Positions 54,969 through 64,000 of a stretch of 64,000 bases of DNA are shown in pieces. Source of the stretch: Actinoallomurus soli (GTDB taxonomy: Bacteria > Actinomycetota > Actinomycetes > Streptosporangiales > Streptosporangiaceae); the NCBI RefSeq assembly GCF_024055715.1, contig NZ_JAMXMV010000028.1, positions 18,531 through 82,530 on the forward strand, written 5' to 3'. The notes under the pieces were generated by a model, which was given only the letters and a program-made list of their open reading frames with translations, was not told the origin of the DNA and made no database searches. Position 1 is the first letter of the stretch; every line of letters starts with the position of its first letter. A program made the translations under genes and the position numbers.

Positions 54969-55379
54969 TCAGGATGACGTGGGCAACCGGCGACCGGAGA
55001 TCAGCTCCGGCGTGATGGCGATGAAGTGGTCCTGGGCGGTCGGCGCCCACGTGCGCAGGGGCAGCTCGCGAAGCTCGGAGAGCTCGCCGTCCTCCGAGAT
55101 GATGCGAGAGTGCCCGACGATCACCACGGACCAGCCGGTACGGATCGCCGGGTCGAACTCGTCGACCTCGAACGCCACCACGGCGTTACGGGCCGCCGCC
55201 GCGAGCTTCGACCCGGACGACGTACGGATGATCACTTCGCCGTTGGCCATGAGGAAGTTGACCGGTTGGATCGCCGGGAGCGCGCGATCCGTGAAGACGA
55301 TCCGGCCGAGCGGGGCCGCGTCGATCAACCGACGGCATTCCTCTTCCGTCAGGATCTCCAGGCCACCGGAGTCGTACAC
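54969..55379 (-). CDS. Pyridoxamine 5'-phosphate oxidase-like flavin/F420-type protein
   Basis: 136 aa. GGLEILTEEECRRLIDAAPLGRIVFTDRALPAIQPVNFL is the N-terminal half of the PNPOx-like split beta barrel, and GEVIIRTSSGSKLAAAARNAVVAFEVDEFDP and GWSVVIVGHSRII complete it. These proteins bind FMN or F420 and include nitroreductases and haem-degrading relatives. GTG 55379 is chosen because GAGGAA lies five bases upstream; GTG 55391 has none. Function unspecified. Confidence 0.82.
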   Translation of the reverse strand: MYDSGGLEILTEEECRRLIDAAPLGRIVFTDRALPAIQPVNFLMANGEVIIRTSSGSKLAAAARNAVVAFEVDEFDPAIRTGWSVVIVGHSRIISEDGELSELRELPLRTWAPTAQDHFIAITPELISGRRLPTSS

Positions 55380-55537
55380 GGGATTCCTCACCCGTGGTCC
55401 ACGGCGTGCATGCGTAACACGGTAACGACGCCGGCGAGAGAACGCGGTGAGGCGAAGATCCCCGGATCGGGGGACCAAGGTCCCTTGTGCCCGCCGACCC
55501 TCGTACGGCGGGCGGCGTTCCCGAGACGCCGGGGGAT

Positions 55538-55909
55538 TCAGGAGCCGCAGGTGTGCTTCAGCTCGCTGGTGGCGGCGATCAGCGCGGACGAGTCGACGCT
55601 CGACCCGGTCCCGTCCGCGGCCGCCTTCACCTGCCGGCCCAGCTGGTCGAGGGCGCCGGCCGCCTTCTCGGCGGACCTGCGCAGGCTTCCGTCGGTGCCC
55701 TTGGCCTGGTCACGGAGGATCGCGGCACCGGAGGAGTACGTCTGCGCCACGCGGAGCGGGTCGTCCACCTGGGTCATCGCCTGGCGCCGGATCCCGTTCA
55801 GGGTGCTCTCCAGCCGGCCGCACGCCTTCTTGTCCACGCCACCGCAACCCGCCGTGGACAGGGCCAGCGCGCCGAGCAGGCATACGCTGAGGACACGGCT
55901 CAGGAACAT
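55538..55909 (-). CDS. Small lipoprotein
   Basis: 123 aa. Signal peptide FLSRVLSVCLLGALALSTAGC with a lipobox-like TAGC around residue 21 (the -3 residue is Thr, slightly unusual). The mature part is helical (LESTLNGIRRQAMTQVDDPL, LRRSAEKAAGALDQLGRQVKAA) and has a cysteine pair (KACG near its start, KHTC at the end) that may be bridged. Exported, function unknown. ATG 55909 without a clear ribosome site. Confidence 0.75.
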   Translation of the reverse strand: MFLSRVLSVCLLGALALSTAGCGGVDKKACGRLESTLNGIRRQAMTQVDDPLRVAQTYSSGAAILRDQAKGTDGSLRRSAEKAAGALDQLGRQVKAAADGTGSSVDSSALIAATSELKHTCGS

Positions 55910-56084
55910 CGCAGCATCATGGCATGACATTTACCGATCCGTGGGTGCTTCCTGGGGCCCACCTTGGAGATCCTCGTGCTGAGGAACCCGACGACGGCCG
56001 GGCGGCTCTCGGGAATGAGCGCCCTTTCGCAATACTTGGGCGCACATTGCCGCCCCGCCTGTCCGCGGACATGGCGGAACACCA

Positions 56085-56090
56085 TAGACT
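56085..56090 (+). promoter_or_regulatory. Possible -10 element of tig
   Basis: TAGACT fits TAnnnT 119 bp before the tig start; the -35 region (near 56062-56067) is not consensus. Confidence 0.35.
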
Positions 56091-56208
56091 TGGCGCGCGA
56101 AGGCGCGCGGTGCCCGCATTCGGCGTGCCCGCGACCGGCTGACAACGCCGCCGCCCACGACATCCAACGTGAAATCCGTGCCGCGGCCGGATCAAGGAGA
56201 CCGCCCCA

Positions 56209-57627
56209 GTGAAGACCGATGTTGAGGAGCTGAGCCCGACCCGGGTCAAGCTCACCGTCGAGGTGCCTTTCGACGAGCTGAAGCCCAACCTCGACAAGGC
56301 GTACAAGGAGATCTCGCAGCAGGTCCGCATCAAGGGCTTCCGCCCGGGCAAGGTGCCGGCCCGTCTGATCGACCAGTACGTCGGACGGGGCGCGGTCCTG
56401 CAGGAGGCGGTCAACGACGCGCTGCCCGACCTGTACGGTCGCGCCGTGCAGGAGAGCGAGGTCTTCGCCCTCGGCCAGCCCGACGTGGAGATCACCGAGC
56501 TGCAGGACAACGAGCAGTTCGCGTTCACCGCCGAGGTCGACATCCGGCCGAAGTTCGAGGTGCCGGACTACGACGGCCTGGAGATCACCGTCGACTCCGT
56601 CGAGGTGACCGACGAGGAGATCGAGCAGACGATCTCCAACCTCCGCGAGCGTTTCGCGACGCTGACCAACGCGGACCGGCCGGCGCAGGAGGGCGACTTC
56701 GTCTCCATCGACCTCTCCGCCAAGATCGACGGCGAGGACGTCGAGGACGCCCGCACCACCGGCTACTCCTACGAGGTCGGCAGCAATTCCTCGATCGACG
56801 GGCTCGACGAGCAGCTCGCCGGCATGAACGCCGAGGAGTCCAAGACCTTCACCTCCACCCTGGTCGGCGGCGAGCACGCCGGCGAGGAGGCCGAGGTCAC
56901 GGTCACCGTGCAGAGCGTGAAGATCAAGGAGCTGCCCGAGCTCGACGACGAGTTCGCCCAGCTCGCGAGCGAGTTCGACACGATCGAGGAGCTGCGCGAG
57001 GACGTCCGCAAGCGGCTGGAGCAGCAGAAGCGCGCCCAGCAGCTCGGCCAGGCTCGCGACAAGGCCCTCGAGGCGCTCATGGACAAGCTCGACATCCCGC
57101 TCCCGGACAGCGTGATCGAGGCCGAGGTCCAGCGCCGCAACGAGCAGCTCGACCAGCAGCTGCAGATGTACGGCCTGGACCGGGAGAAGTACCTCGAGCA
57201 GCAGGAGCAGAGCGCCGAGGAGTACGACGAGGAGCTGCAGAAGGACGCCCGTGAGGCGGTCAAGGGCGGCTTCATCCTCGACCAGCTCGCCCTCCAGGAG
57301 GAGCTGACCGTCGAGAACGAGGAGCTGACCGAGTACGTCGTCTCCAACGCCCTGCAGATGGGCGTGCAGCCCGACGTCCTGGCGCGGCACCTGACCGAGA
57401 ACAACCAGATCCCGGCCGTCGTGTCCGAGGTCCTGCGCAGCAAGGCCCTGAACCTCGTCGTCGAGCACGTCAAGGCCAAGGACGAGGACGGCAACGAGGT
57501 CGACCTGGCCGCGCTGCAGCGGCGGCTCGCCGGTGAGGACGAGGCCGAGGCCCCGGCCGCCGAGGACGCCGAGGCACCCGAGGTCGCCGAGACCGCCGAG
57601 GCCGAGGGCGAGAAGACTGACGCCTGA
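56209..57627 (+). CDS. tig: Trigger factor (ribosome-associated chaperone and prolyl isomerase)
   Basis: 472 aa. N-terminal ribosome-binding domain contains the tail of its signature, [14 protein letters not shown]; the central PPIase (FKBP) domain runs [18 protein letters not shown] to [13 protein letters not shown]; the helical C-terminal domain spans ~260-430. An acidic Ala/Glu/Asp tail follows (from ~445). GTG 56209 follows AAGGAGA. It is the first gene of the quality-control cluster and precedes clpP1 and clpP2. Confidence 0.96.
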   Translation: MKTDVEELSPTRVKLTVEVPFDELKPNLDKAYKEISQQVRIKGFRPGKVPARLIDQYVGRGAVLQEAVNDALPDLYGRAVQESEVFALGQPDVEITELQDNEQFAFTAEVDIRPKFEVPDYDGLEITVDSVEVTDEEIEQTISNLRERFATLTNADRPAQEGDFVSIDLSAKIDGEDVEDARTTGYSYEVGSNSSIDGLDEQLAGMNAEESKTFTSTLVGGEHAGEEAEVTVTVQSVKIKELPELDDEFAQLASEFDTIEELREDVRKRLEQQKRAQQLGQARDKALEALMDKLDIPLPDSVIEAEVQRRNEQLDQQLQMYGLDREKYLEQQEQSAEEYDEELQKDAREAVKGGFILDQLALQEELTVENEELTEYVVSNALQMGVQPDVLARHLTENNQIPAVVSEVLRSKALNLVVEHVKAKDEDGNEVDLAALQRRLAGEDEAEAPAAEDAEAPEVAETAEAEGEKTDA

Positions 57628-57642
57628 GCAGGCTGAATTTCC

Positions 57643-57675
57643 GGACGGGCCGGCGCCTCTGGTGCCGGCCCGTCC
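57643..57675 (+). terminator. Terminator after tig
   Basis: 12-bp perfect stem (ggacgggccggc / gccggcccgtcc) with a nine-base loop. Confidence 0.8.
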
Positions 57676-57693
57676 GTATTCCCCGCTCCGGCT

Positions 57694-57711
57694 TCCACGC
57701 CGAAAGCGAAC
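57694..57711 (+). promoter_or_regulatory. ClgR-type operator upstream of clpP1
   Basis: TCCACGCCGAAAGCGAAC matches the corynebacterial ClgR consensus, as I recall it (WNNWCGCYNANRGCGWWS), at every position. 89 bp before the clpP1 start. Confidence 0.75.
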
Positions 57712-57799
57712 AAGCCGCCCCGGCGGCTTAACCCCCCGCTCCAGCGCGTTAATGTCGCAATCAACCGACCACGAACAACGAACCGGAGCAGGTGACGCA

Positions 57800-58438
57800 G
57801 TGACCACGCCTCCGACCTTCGACCGTCCGGCGCGCGTAGAGGCGCGTACGGCCGAGGCGCCCCTTCTGCCGTTGGGGGATCAGCTTTATCAGCGGCTGCT
57901 GCGCGAGCGCATTGTCTTCCTCGGTCAGCAGGTCGACGACGACATCTCCAACCGCATCTGCTCGGAGCTGCTGCTGCTGGCGGCCGAGGACTCCCGGCGG
58001 GACATCTACCTCTACATCAACTCGCCGGGCGGCTCCGTGACCGCCGGCATGGCGATCTACGACATGATGCAGTACGTCCCGAACGACGTCGCGACGGTCG
58101 GCATGGGCCTGGCCGCCTCGATGGGACAGTTCCTGCTCTGCGCCGGCACGGCGGGCAAGCGTTACGCCCTGCCGCACGCGCGCATCATGATGCACCAGCC
58201 GTCCGGTGGCATCGGGGGTACCGCCGCCGACATCAGGATCCAGGCCGAGCAGATGCTGTACGTGAAGACGACGCTCGCCGAGCGCATCGCCTTCCACACC
58301 GGTCAGCCGCTCGAGCAGATCCAGGCCGACTCCGACCGCGACCGGTGGTTCACCGCGGAAGAGGCGAAGGACTACGGCTTCATCGACCACGTCGTGCACA
58401 ACGCCAACCAGGTCGCCTCGGAAGGCGCGGTGTCATGA
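57800..58438 (+). CDS. clpP1: ATP-dependent Clp protease proteolytic subunit 1
   Basis: 212 aa. Serine peptidase ring subunit. Nucleophile in [12 protein letters not shown], His in IMMHQPSGG, Asp in the [12 protein letters not shown] helix. The [19 protein letters not shown] substrate region is intact. GTG 57800 has AGGTGA upstream; an ATG further upstream (57752) is less likely. The stop overlaps the clpP2 ATG by four bases. In actinobacteria both ClpP paralogues form a mixed tetradecamer fed by ClpX or ClpC. Confidence 0.95.
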   Translation: MTTPPTFDRPARVEARTAEAPLLPLGDQLYQRLLRERIVFLGQQVDDDISNRICSELLLLAAEDSRRDIYLYINSPGGSVTAGMAIYDMMQYVPNDVATVGMGLAASMGQFLLCAGTAGKRYALPHARIMMHQPSGGIGGTAADIRIQAEQMLYVKTTLAERIAFHTGQPLEQIQADSDRDRWFTAEEAKDYGFIDHVVHNANQVASEGAVS

Positions 58439-59121
58439 CTTTTGATCCGAGGGGACTGAACACCGTGAACCACGAGATCCGGGCCGGCGTCCAGCCGGTG
58501 GAGAGCCGCTACATCATCCCGTCCTTCGTCGAGCGCACGACGTACGGCGTCAAGGAGATGAATCCGTACAACAAGCTCTTCGAGGAGCGGATCATCTTCC
58601 TGGGCGTGCAGATCGACGACGCCTCGGCGAACGACGTGATGGCGCAGTTGTTCACGCTGGAGTCCATCGACCCCGAGCGCGACATCAGCATCTACATCAA
58701 CTCGCCCGGTGGCTCGTACACCGCCATGACGGCGATCTACGACACGATGCAGTTCGTCCGGTGCGACATCCAGACGGTCTGCATCGGCCAGGCGGCGTCG
58801 GCGGCGGCGGTGCTGCTGGCCGCCGGTACGCCGGGCAAGCGGGCCGCGCTGCCGCACTCGCGGATCCTGATCCACCAGCCGGCCACCGAGGGCGGCTACG
58901 GCCAGGCCAGCGACATCGAGATCCAGGCGAACGAGATCCTCCGGATCCGTGAGGAAATGGAGAACATCCTCGCCAAGCACAGCCGCCAGGACGTGGAGAA
59001 GGTCCGCCGGGACATCGAGCGTGACCGTTTCCTCACCGCCGAGGAGGCCAAGACTTACGGTTTGGTCGATGACATCATCGCCAGCCGCAAGAAGCGTCCG
59101 TCCGAGGTAGTGTCGTCATAG
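58435..59121 (+). CDS. clpP2: ATP-dependent Clp protease proteolytic subunit 2
   Basis: 228 aa. Nucleophile in [14 protein letters not shown], His in ILIHQPATE and Asp in [15 protein letters not shown]. The N-terminal extension (to ~45) is longer than in ClpP1, as usual for actinobacterial ClpP2. The ATG at 58435 overlaps the clpP1 stop and follows GGAAGG. Confidence 0.95.
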   Translation: MTFDPRGLNTVNHEIRAGVQPVESRYIIPSFVERTTYGVKEMNPYNKLFEERIIFLGVQIDDASANDVMAQLFTLESIDPERDISIYINSPGGSYTAMTAIYDTMQFVRCDIQTVCIGQAASAAAVLLAAGTPGKRAALPHSRILIHQPATEGGYGQASDIEIQANEILRIREEMENILAKHSRQDVEKVRRDIERDRFLTAEEAKTYGLVDDIIASRKKRPSEVVSS

Positions 59122-59241
59122 GCGGCCTGTGGGTGACGCCCCGGTGTCCGCCAGATTGACCACGCCAGAGGGCTCACTCACGGTCCAGGAGACGGTAACG
59201 TCGAGACACAACGTCGAGAGCCTCAGCACGCTCCCTCGCCC

Positions 59242-59252
59242 CGCTCACAGCG
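59242..59252 (+). promoter_or_regulatory. Second, weaker ClgR-like core upstream of clpX
   Basis: CGCTCACAGCG fits the inner ClgR core CGCYNANRGCG 30 bp before clpX, but the flanks are GC and the stretch also forms a hairpin (ccgctcac / gtgagcgg). Weak. Confidence 0.3.
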
Positions 59253-59281
59253 GGTGAGCGGCCCCACGAAAAGGAGACAGG

Positions 59282-60556
59282 GTGGCACGCATCGGCGACG
59301 GTGGTGACCTGCTCAAGTGCTCGTTCTGCGGAAAGAGTCAGAAGCAGGTCAAGAAGCTCATCGCGGGTCCGGGCGTGTACATCTGCGACGAGTGCATCGA
59401 TCTTTGTAACGAGATCATCGAGGAGGAGCTCTCCGAGTCCTCCGATCTCAAGTGGGACAACCTGCCGAAGCCACGGGAGATCTTCGAGTTCCTGGACTCG
59501 TACGTGATCGGGCAGGACAAGGCCAAGAAGGCCCTGTCCGTGGCGGTGTACAACCACTACAAGCGGATCCAGTCGGGCAGCGGCGGCAGGGACGAGAGCG
59601 TCGAGCTCGCCAAGTCGAACATCCTGCTGCTGGGCCCGACCGGTTCCGGTAAGACGCTCCTCGCGCAGACGCTCGCCAAACTGCTCAATGTTCCGTTCGC
59701 CATCGCCGACGCGACGGCCCTCACCGAGGCCGGCTACGTCGGGGAGGACGTCGAGAACATCCTGCTGAAGCTGATCCAGGCCGCGGACTACGACGTCAAG
59801 AAGGCCGAGACCGGCATCATCTACATCGACGAGGTGGACAAGGTCGCTCGCAAGAGCGAGAACCCCTCGATCACGCGGGACGTCTCGGGGGAGGGCGTCC
59901 AGCAGGCACTGCTGAAGATCCTGGAGGGCACGACGGCGAGCGTCCCGCCGCAGGGCGGCCGCAAGCACCCGCACCAGGAGTTCATCCAGATCGACACGAC
60001 GAACGTGCTGTTCATCTGCGGCGGCGCGTTCGCCGGCCTGGAGAAGATCGTCGAGCAGCGCGTCGGCAAGCAGGGCATCGGCTTCAACGCGGTCCTGCGC
60101 ACCAAGGACGACGGTGAGGACACCGCCGATCTGTTCGCCGACGTCATGCCCGAGGACCTGCTGAAGTTCGGCATGATCCCGGAGTTCGTCGGCCGGCTGC
60201 CCGTGATCACGAGCGTGCACAACCTCGACCGTGAGGCGCTGATCAGCATCCTCACCGAGCCGCGCAACGCCCTGGTCAAGCAGTACCACCGGCTCTTCGA
60301 GCTCGACGGCGTCGACCTGGAGTTCACCGACGACGCCCTCGAGGCCATCGCCGACCAGGCGATCCTGCGGGGTACGGGCGCCCGCGGCCTGCGCGCCATC
60401 ATGGAGGAGGTCCTGCTCTCCGTGATGTACGAGGTGCCGAGCCGCGCCGACGTCGCCCGGGTCGTGATCACCCGGGAGGCCGTCCTGGAGCACGTCAACC
60501 CCACTCTGGTGCCGCGCGAGCGCACCAAGCGCGAGCCGCGCGAGAAGTCGGCCTGA
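59282..60556 (+). CDS. clpX: ATP-dependent Clp protease ATP-binding subunit ClpX
   Basis: 424 aa. N-terminal C4 zinc domain ([30 protein letters not shown]), Walker A GPTGSGKT (near 118), Walker B YIDEVDKV, the pore/IGF region GKQGIGF that docks ClpP, sensor-2 region [18 protein letters not shown] 59282 is preceded by AAAAGGAGACAG. It is the unfoldase partner of ClpP1P2. Confidence 0.97.
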   Translation: MARIGDGGDLLKCSFCGKSQKQVKKLIAGPGVYICDECIDLCNEIIEEELSESSDLKWDNLPKPREIFEFLDSYVIGQDKAKKALSVAVYNHYKRIQSGSGGRDESVELAKSNILLLGPTGSGKTLLAQTLAKLLNVPFAIADATALTEAGYVGEDVENILLKLIQAADYDVKKAETGIIYIDEVDKVARKSENPSITRDVSGEGVQQALLKILEGTTASVPPQGGRKHPHQEFIQIDTTNVLFICGGAFAGLEKIVEQRVGKQGIGFNAVLRTKDDGEDTADLFADVMPEDLLKFGMIPEFVGRLPVITSVHNLDREALISILTEPRNALVKQYHRLFELDGVDLEFTDDALEAIADQAILRGTGARGLRAIMEEVLLSVMYEVPSRADVARVVITREAVLEHVNPTLVPRERTKREPREKSA

Positions 60557-60582
60557 CCGCCTCTCCGTCTCAGGAGAGGCGG
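60557..60582 (+). terminator. Hairpin after clpX
   Basis: ccgcctctcc / ggagaggcgg (10-bp perfect stem), loop gtctca, starting at the base after the stop codon. Confidence 0.65.
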
Positions 60583-60728
60583 CCTCCGGCCCGTACGGTC
60601 CGGCCGGTCTTTCGGCGTGCCCTTCCAGCCCCGCCGCCGCGCGGAACACCGGGTGCCGGAGCGACCGGTGGGGCGATCGTTACCAAGGGAAGATTCGGCC
60701 CGCGGCCACGGAGCCGCCGGAACATCCC

Positions 60729-60734
60729 TAAACT
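60729..60734 (+). promoter_or_regulatory. -10 hexamer for a leaderless valS transcript
   Basis: TAAACT ends six bases before GTG 60741, with no ribosome site between. Confidence 0.5.
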
Positions 60735-60740
60735 TTTCGC

Positions 60741-63326
60741 GTGACTTCGCGCGCTGACCTGCCGACTCAATACACCCCGGCCGACGTCGAGGGGCGGCTC
60801 TACGAACGCTGGATCGACGGCGGCCACTTCACCCCGGACGCCGTACCCGGCAAGCCCCACTTCTCGATCGTCATCCCGCCGCCGAACGTAACGGGTTCGC
60901 TGCACGTCGGCCACGCGCTGGACCACTCGATCCAGGACGCGCTCATCCGCTGGCAGCGGATGCGGGGGGCCGCGACGCTGTGGCTGCCCGGCATGGACCA
61001 CGCCGGCATCGCCACCCAGAACGTCGTCGAGCGGCAACTCGCCAAGGAGGGCCTGTCCCGCCACGACCTCGGCCGCGAGGCCTTCGTCAAGAAGGTCTGG
61101 GAGTGGAAGGCCGAGTCCGGCGGCAAGATCCTCGGCCAGATGCGCCGCCTCGGTGACAGCGTCGACTGGACCCGCGAGCGGTTCACGATGGACGAGGGCC
61201 TGTCCCGCGCCGTTCTGACGATCTTCAAACGGCTGTACGACGACGGGCTGATCTACCGCGCCGAGCGCATCATCAACTGGTGCCCGCGCTGCCTCACCGC
61301 GCTGTCCGACATCGAGGTCGAGCACTCCGACGACGAGGGCGAGCTGGTCTCGATCCGGTACGGCGAGGGCGACGCGTCCATCGTGGTCGCCACCACCCGG
61401 GCGGAGACCATGCTCGGCGACACGGCCGTGGCCGTGCACCCCGACGACGAGCGCTACGCCCACCTGGTCGGCACCGAGATCGAGCTGCCGCTGACCGGCC
61501 GCCGCATCCCGATCGTCGCCGACGCGCACGTCGACCCGGAGTTCGGCACCGGCGCCGTCAAGGTGACGCCCGCGCACGACCCGAACGACTTCGAGATCGG
61601 GCGACGGCACGACCTGCCGTCGATCTCGGTCATGGACGAACGCGGCAACATCACCGCGCACGGCCCGTTCCAGGGCCTGGACCGGCTCGAGGCGCGCCCG
61701 GCCGTCGTCGGCGCGCTCCGCGAGCAGGGCCGCATCGTCGCCGAGAAGCGCCCGTACGTCCACGCGGTCGGCCACTGTTCCCGCTGCAAGACGGTCGTCG
61801 AGCCGCGGGTGTCGCTGCAGTGGTTCGTCAAGGTCGCCCCGCTCGCCAAGGCCGCCGGCGACGCCGTCCGCGACGAGCGCGTGCGGATCGTTCCGCAGGA
61901 GATGGCGCCCCGCTACTTCGAGTGGGTCGACAACATGCACGACTGGTGCATCAGCCGCCAGCTGTGGTGGGGACACCGCATCCCCGTCTGGTACGGCCCC
62001 GACGGGGAGATGACGTGCGTCGGCCCCGGCGAGGAGGCGCCGGAGGGCTGGACGCAGGACACCGACGTGCTCGACACGTGGTTCTCCTCGGCGCTGTGGC
62101 CGTTCTCCACGCTGGGCTGGCCCGACGACACCCCCGAGCTGCGGGCGTTCTACCCGACGTCTGTGCTGGTCACCGGGTACGACATCCTGTTCTTCTGGGT
62201 GGCCCGGATGATGATGTTCGGGCTGTACGCCATGGACGGCGTCGAGCCGTTCAAGGTCATCGCGCTGCACGGCATGGTGCGCGATCAGTTCGGCAAGAAG
62301 ATGTCCAAGTCCTTCGGGAACGTCGTCGACCCGCTCGACTGGATCGACCGGTACGGCGCGGACGCCACCCGTTTCACGCTGCTGCGCGGTGCCAACCCCG
62401 GCAGCGACGTCGCGGTCAGCGAGGAGTGGGCGCAGGGCTCCCGCAACTTCTGCAACAAGCTCTGGAACGCCACCCGGTTCGCGTTGCTGAACGGCGCCAC
62501 GAGCGTGGCGGGCGGCGTCGGCGCGGTCGGCGAGGGGCTGCCCGAGAACCTGACCGTGGCGGACCGCTGGATCGTCTCCCGGCTCTCGTCGGTGGTCGCC
62601 GACGTGGAGTCGCACTTCGAGCGGTTCGAGTTCGCCAAGGCGTGCGAGACGCTCTACCACTTCGCGTGGGACGAGTTCTGCGACTGGTACGTCGAGCTGT
62701 CCAAGGTGCCGGGGATGAGCGCCGGCGCCTCGGCCGTCCTGGGCCACGTGCTCGACGTCCTGCTGCGCCTGCTGCACCCGCTGACGCCCTTCGTCACCGA
62801 GGAGCTCTGGACGGCGCTGACGGGCGGCGAGACGATCGTCGCGGCGTCCTGGCCGCGTCCGGGCGGCTTCACCGACCCGGAGGCGGAGGCGGAGATCGTC
62901 GGGTTCCAGCGGCTCGTCACCGAGGTCCGCCGGTTCCGCGCCGACCAGGGGCTCAAGCCGGGCCAGCGGGTCGCCGCGTCGCTGGAGGGAATCGACCCGG
63001 CGTACGAGGAGGCGGCCCGGACGCTCCTGCGCCTCACGCCTCCGGAGGACGGGTTCAACCCGACCGCGTCCCTGCCCGTGGACGGTGTCACCGTACGCCT
63101 CGACACCGCCGGCGCGATCGACGTCGCGGCCGAGCGCGCCCGGCTGGAGAAGGACCTCGCCGCCGCCCGCAAGGAGATCGCCCAGGCCGAGGGCAAGCTC
63201 GGCAACGAGCAGTTCATGGCCAAGGCGCCGGAGAAGGTCGTCGCCAAGACCCGGGGCCGTCTGGAGCAGGCCCGCACGGACGTGGCCCGCCTGGAGGCCC
63301 AACTCGCCGCCCTGCCGAGCGCCTGA
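60741..63326 (+). CDS. valS: Valyl-tRNA synthetase
   Basis: 861 aa class I synthetase. HIGH region [14 protein letters not shown], catalytic KMSKS ([13 protein letters not shown]), a CP1 editing insertion (~180-330, [20 protein letters not shown]) and anticodon-binding and C-terminal coiled-coil arm ([20 protein letters not shown], a 60-residue heptad region). No T-box leader in front. GTG 60741 is placed directly after the -10 hexamer TAAACT. Charges tRNA-Val and edits mischarged Thr. Confidence 0.97.
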   Translation: MTSRADLPTQYTPADVEGRLYERWIDGGHFTPDAVPGKPHFSIVIPPPNVTGSLHVGHALDHSIQDALIRWQRMRGAATLWLPGMDHAGIATQNVVERQLAKEGLSRHDLGREAFVKKVWEWKAESGGKILGQMRRLGDSVDWTRERFTMDEGLSRAVLTIFKRLYDDGLIYRAERIINWCPRCLTALSDIEVEHSDDEGELVSIRYGEGDASIVVATTRAETMLGDTAVAVHPDDERYAHLVGTEIELPLTGRRIPIVADAHVDPEFGTGAVKVTPAHDPNDFEIGRRHDLPSISVMDERGNITAHGPFQGLDRLEARPAVVGALREQGRIVAEKRPYVHAVGHCSRCKTVVEPRVSLQWFVKVAPLAKAAGDAVRDERVRIVPQEMAPRYFEWVDNMHDWCISRQLWWGHRIPVWYGPDGEMTCVGPGEEAPEGWTQDTDVLDTWFSSALWPFSTLGWPDDTPELRAFYPTSVLVTGYDILFFWVARMMMFGLYAMDGVEPFKVIALHGMVRDQFGKKMSKSFGNVVDPLDWIDRYGADATRFTLLRGANPGSDVAVSEEWAQGSRNFCNKLWNATRFALLNGATSVAGGVGAVGEGLPENLTVADRWIVSRLSSVVADVESHFERFEFAKACETLYHFAWDEFCDWYVELSKVPGMSAGASAVLGHVLDVLLRLLHPLTPFVTEELWTALTGGETIVAASWPRPGGFTDPEAEAEIVGFQRLVTEVRRFRADQGLKPGQRVAASLEGIDPAYEEAARTLLRLTPPEDGFNPTASLPVDGVTVRLDTAGAIDVAAERARLEKDLAAARKEIAQAEGKLGNEQFMAKAPEKVVAKTRGRLEQARTDVARLEAQLAALPSA

Positions 63327-63401
63327 TCTCTCTCGGCGGTCCGGGTGCCGCTGAGCGCCCGGGCCGCTTCCGCGCCACTGGTGCCCCTTGAGCACCGCTC
63401 C

Positions 63402-63445
63402 GAGGCCGGCTTTCCAGACCCGTCGGGGTCCGGAAGGTCGGCCTC
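63402..63445 (+). terminator. Imperfect long hairpin after valS
   Basis: 19-base arms (gaggccggctttccagacc / ggtccggaaggtcggcctc, three mismatches) around a six-base loop. Confidence 0.6.
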
Positions 63446-63546
63446 GCCCATGTCCGGACGCTCCAGGGGAATGCCTCGCGCCACCGATTCGTTCTAACTC
63501 GTGGCGACCGTCGTGGAACGGGTGTGCGGCATCACCGCCCACCATT

Positions 63547-63586
63547 CACGGCGCGACGCGCGGCCGGTCGGCCGCGCGACGCCGTG
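63547..63586. terminator. GC-rich hairpin
   Basis: cacggcg plus cgcgcggcc pair with ggccgcgcg plus cgccgtg around ggtc, with a small bulge. Confidence 0.5.
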
Positions 63587-63782
63587 CCGGCGTTTCGCGC
63601 CGGTACGGCGGTGAGCGCCGGTGGCCGATCACCGCCGTACCCGTCCGGAATCGACCGGTGTCACCGGATGGGACAAGGGATCTTGAAGTTGTTCCAGTGG
63701 CTCGGGTTTCGGCTCCGGACCACTGGGGTAGAAGCAAAACAGTAAAGCTGACCTGCGGATCCTCGCGTGCCGGCAGTGGGAT

Positions 63783-63811
63783 TTGACCTTGCTGCCGCAG
63801 GCACGTAGAGT
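63783..63811 (+). promoter_or_regulatory. Strong sigma-70-type promoter near the window end
   Basis: TTGACC (63783-63788), 17-bp spacer, TAGAGT (63806-63811). The best match to the housekeeping consensus I found; what it drives lies beyond the window. Confidence 0.75.
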
Positions 63812-64000
63812 TCTTCTTGCCCGCGGGGGAGCGGGACGCCGAAAGGCGGCCGGCCCCGCGGAAGACACCCCATTCGATAGCGCGTGGCAGAGTCACTCTG
63901 CGGCGCGGGTAGGATGGGTTGTCGGCCCGGCCGAGTACGTGACACCGACAAGGTGGCGCGGTCGCCGGGAACCTCCCAGTGAAAGTCACTGAAGTTTTGG

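Larger units (their letters stand above)
63327..64000. other. Non-coding tail of the window
   Basis: 674 bp with no coding frame I believe. Contains two hairpins (63402-63445 and 63547-63586), a promoter (63783-63811) and ~190 bases of leader to the window end. A GTG at 63979 opens a frame to the end but is too short to judge. Confidence 0.6.

Noticed and set aside
60583..60740. T-box riboswitch before valS
   Set aside because: No T-box sequence or specifier arm; the gene has a -10 hexamer next to its start codon.
60570..63545. 991-codon open frame antisense to valS
   Set aside because: GC-rich third positions of valS create it; residues are low-complexity and match no family.
63546..63989. 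147-codon minus-strand frame at the window end
   Set aside because: No ribosome site or domain; it lies on the antisense of a promoter and leader.

Overview
The window is high-GC, gene-dense DNA of a mycelial actinomycete, most likely from the Streptomyces / Streptosporangiales part of the phylum. The evidence is very high third-position GC, frequent GTG and TTG starts, a mycothiol-dependent nitroreductase homologue, a CvnD-type GTPase, two clpP genes in tandem with tig and clpX, and many genes without a ribosome binding site whose start lies 6-7 bases after a -10 hexamer. Gene order (GTPase pair + ssb ... malQ ... pepN ... rpiB ... tig-clpP1-clpP2-clpX-valS) resembles the corresponding Streptomyces block as I remember it, so most of this is conserved chromosomal core interrupted by small accessory patches. 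I cannot name the species.

Layout. 1-3.5 kb: late cobalamin genes (cobC-like, cobT, fused siroheme/uroporphyrinogen methylase cobA). 3.5-7.7 kb: two dynamin/YfjP-like GTPases, one soluble and one with two membrane segments, followed by an SSB lacking the usual acidic tip; a perfect DnaA-box sequence lies in front of the ssb. 8.3-12 kb: membrane diguanylate cyclase with an intact inhibitory site, ABC-F factor EttA, thioesterase. 12-16 kb: an ABC exporter divergent from a two-component system, then a secreted S37 peptidase. 17.6-25.8 kb: MFS transporter, truncated haemoglobin, MscS channel, an XRE regulator with its small partner protein, GNAT, an FtsX remnant, FmdB zinc ribbon, HNH endonuclease and a secreted Pro/Ser-rich protein. 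25.9-36.5 kb: prolyl oligopeptidase + methyltransferase, ilvD, NERD protein, amidase, malQ and an unrecognised 339-aa protein. 36.9-45.9 kb: a 44-codon ORF coupled to an orphan CvnD GTPase whose 3' end is tandemly reduplicated, then pepN, nitroreductase, YbjQ-like protein, a nickel/cobalt permease preceded by a Nur-like operator, aldehyde dehydrogenase and a proline-rich membrane protein. 46-50.4 kb: rpiB, a 57-aa basic protein, SpoIIE-type phosphatase, GNAT, glyoxalase-like protein, membrane protein.

50.4-53.5 kb is the accessory patch. A displaced 3' half of a tRNA-Gly lies about 1.1 kb from the intact tRNA-Gly(TCC) and the two enclose a SUKH/SMI1 gene, the arrangement left by integration at a tRNA. 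A distinctly AT-rich stretch precedes tRNA-Pro(TGG). 53.6-63.3 kb returns to core genes: DUF3140, PEBP, metallothionein-like, flavin/PNPOx-like, lipoprotein, then the protein quality-control cluster tig, clpP1, clpP2, clpX and valS. A site matching the ClgR consensus lies upstream of clpP1. The window ends in about 670 bp of non-coding DNA carrying the best sigma-70-type promoter I found (TTGACC-17-TAGAGT) and an untranslated leader.

The most original material is the GTPase pair + tailless SSB + DnaA box unit, the tRNA-Gly remnant island, the 44-codon ORF/CvnD unit with its reduplicated 3' end, and the regulatory matches (Nur, ClgR).
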